A stretch of 64,000 nt of DNA from Pyxicephalus adspersus. Taxonomy: Eukaryota; Chordata; Amphibia; Anura; Pyxicephalidae. Shown here in pieces: positions 56,985-64,000 of the stretch. The notes beneath the pieces are model-generated. The model did not search any database. It was not told the DNA's origin and saw nothing but the letters and a program-made list of their open reading frames with translations. The stretch is from assembly GCF_032062135.1 (NCBI RefSeq), contig NC_092859.1, positions 153,881,238 through 153,945,237 on the forward strand. Reading direction: 5' to 3'. The translations under genes and the position numbers were made by a program. The stretch's first letter is position 1. The number at the start of each line of letters is the position of its first letter.

Positions 56985-57662
56985 CAGTTGGGATTTTTTT
57001 ATTCCTAGGCACCTTCTCAAAGGAGGGAGAGGGGGGGATGTGGTTGGGGGAAATCAGACAGATTCTCATATACAGGCTCAGATCATGTCACATTAGTCTT
57101 TATGATGCAAAAGCAACTCCAATTCTTTGCTCACTGAGAGGGGGAAACCAATAGCGAGTCTCCAGCCCTCCAAATGTCAAAATTTAAGGCGAAAAAAATT
57201 AAAATGGGTCTAGGTACAAACTTTACGTAAACAAACAAAATGGGCCATAAAGAATTTAACAGTGTGTACAATCAGAACAGGAAAAGTATTTTTTTCCACA
57301 TTGAAGGTTTCAAGGAAGGAAACAAAACTAAACCTTCACAAACACAACATCACAAATATTGTACAATTAAACTTTATAATACATCTCAATTCAAACTAGG
57401 AATGCAATCTAAAACTGCACGCTACTTCAGTAAAAGGAAAAAAAAAGGAAAAAAAAAAAGAAAGAAAAAGAAAAAGACATTTTTGTGCAATTTTCTGCCC
57501 AAAATGGCAGTGATCCCTGCATTGTTTTTTTGTTTTGTTTTTTATTATTTTAAATGACCTTAACCCTTTTCAATGCCAAAGATCTGGCAAGGCTTGGCTG
57601 TCCTCTTCAAGAGAGACAGGGTTAAGTAACAGTTACATATAATATAAAAAAAATTAAAATGA
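56985..57662 (-). other. TIA1: Probable 3'UTR of TIA1
   Basis: Repeat-poor, U-rich sequence on the minus strand between the gap and an AATAAA signal (56998-57003 as TTTATT on +). It includes a long pyrimidine run at 57437-57478 (minus). Assignment rests on position and on the signal; the last coding exon joining it is in the gap. Confidence 0.45.
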
Positions 57663-58072
57663 NNNNNNNNNNNNNNNNNNNNNNNNNNNNNNNNNNNNNN
57701 NNNNNNNNNNNNNNNNNNNNNNNNNNNNNNNNNNNNNNNNNNNNNNNNNNNNNNNNNNNNNNNNNNNNNNNNNNNNNNNNNNNNNNNNNNNNNNNNNNNN
57801 NNNNNNNNNNNNNNNNNNNNNNNNNNNNNNNNNNNNNNNNNNNNNNNNNNNNNNNNNNNNNNNNNNNNNNNNNNNNNNNNNNNNNNNNNNNNNNNNNNNN
57901 NNNNNNNNNNNNNNNNNNNNNNNNNNNNNNNNNNNNNNNNNNNNNNNNNNNNNNNNNNNNNNNNNNNNNNNNNNNNNNNNNNNNNNNNNNNNNNNNNNNN
58001 NNNNNNNNNNNNNNNNNNNNNNNNNNNNNNNNNNNNNNNNNNNNNNNNNNNNNNNNNNNNNNNNNNNNNNNN
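57663..58072. other. Assembly gap (410 N)
   Basis: Unsequenced or masked. It likely contains the last TIA1 coding exon and the TIA1 stop codon, which are found nowhere else between 58723 and 57662. Confidence 0.95.
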
Positions 58073-58723
58073 CTGCTATGATTTCCAAAAGGGAATACAT
58101 TTACATAGGTGAGCAAAAGCATTTACCCTTATCTTTATCTGGAAGGCAGCAAGTGAAAATTATCATATGAACAGTGTTTGCTATCCAACCAATAGAAATG
58201 CATTATGAACATATATTAAAAATCTTAACATCCCTGAAAGCCACTAAATGAACCCCACTAAGTGTCTTCATCTGGCACCCAAATCCACAATCTTTATAGC
58301 TGTTTAACTTTCTACATTTATCTGTCCCCCCCCCCATCACATCTTGAGATGTCAGGCCATTCCACCAGCTACTTATCAGTAAAGTTCACCACAACTGGCC
58401 CAGTTGAAGCAGCAATTCACACATGCAAATGAATAGCACAGCATCTGAAGAATTTATGGTATGGGGCAGGGAAAGCGTATAGAGAAAATTTATTGTGAAA
58501 TGCAGAGCCTGGAGATACAAAAGTGAAAGCATCAAAATGTACAACTATAGGCTTCAACATCCGTATTTTAGGGTTAAATACTTTAAAAAATGCTGATCTA
58601 GGCTTTTTAGAACTAAAAAAAGCACAGAATACTATTATTTACTGTTGAGCTTTTTTTTTCTTCTTCACGCATCTGTGTAATATTATAATATTTGATGGAC
58701 TGTTTTAAACATTACATCCTTAC

Positions 58724-64000
<5,277 letters not shown>

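Noticed and set aside
57622..58122. Open frames of 140-166 aa with unknown residues
   Set aside because: They consist almost entirely of the N gap.

Overview
The window is vertebrate nuclear DNA, almost certainly amphibian and most likely anuran. It has multi-exon genes with GT-AG introns, AT-rich introns, and dense old transposon remnants of frog type: L1 and CR1/L2-like LINEs, a tRNA-headed SINE, a mariner, hAT-like and TTAA-flanked MITEs, and palindromic MITEs. I saw no prokaryotic gene organisation, CRISPR array or operon.

Three host genes can be built exon by exon. (1) On the + strand, 15736-27598, a type IV intermediate-filament gene of the alpha-internexin/XNIF kind: four coding exons in frame throughout, 467 aa, a TATA box at 15615 and a polyA signal at 27805. 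(2) On the - strand, 54.4 kb down to 35979, the complete coding region of C2orf42: eight coding exons with matching phases, 571 aa, preceded by a probable non-coding first exon in a CpG-rich promoter near 54.3-54.5 kb. (3) On the - strand, 63222 down to 58724, the 3' half of TIA1: the end of RRM2, all of RRM3 and most of the Q-rich tail. The last coding exon is not found and probably lies in the 410-N gap at 57663-58072; a likely 3'UTR follows to about 56.98 kb. TIA1 followed by C2orf42 on one strand is, from memory, the arrangement at human 2p13.3. The filament gene lies tail-to-tail with C2orf42.

The first 15 kb is a gene desert: a decayed antisense L1 (690-3590), TTAA-flanked MITEs, a Tc1 remnant, a 29-bp minisatellite (7533-8005), a broken mariner transposase (8948-9931), L2 3' ends, and a 0.9-kb polypyrimidine tract (14229-15122) about 0.5 kb upstream of the filament gene. 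The introns and the 28-35 kb spacer hold most other repeats, several nested with readable target-site duplications.

I found no clearly new enzymatic or defence system. The most interesting items are the neuronal-type filament gene in the TIA1/C2orf42 neighbourhood with an extra 8.6-kb intron, the conserved zinc-ribbon and SWIM-like cysteine patterns in C2orf42, an endonuclease-domain LINE fragment inserted with a 6-bp duplication, a SINE sharing its 3' tail with the L2 family, and a TTAA element inserted precisely inside a palindromic MITE.
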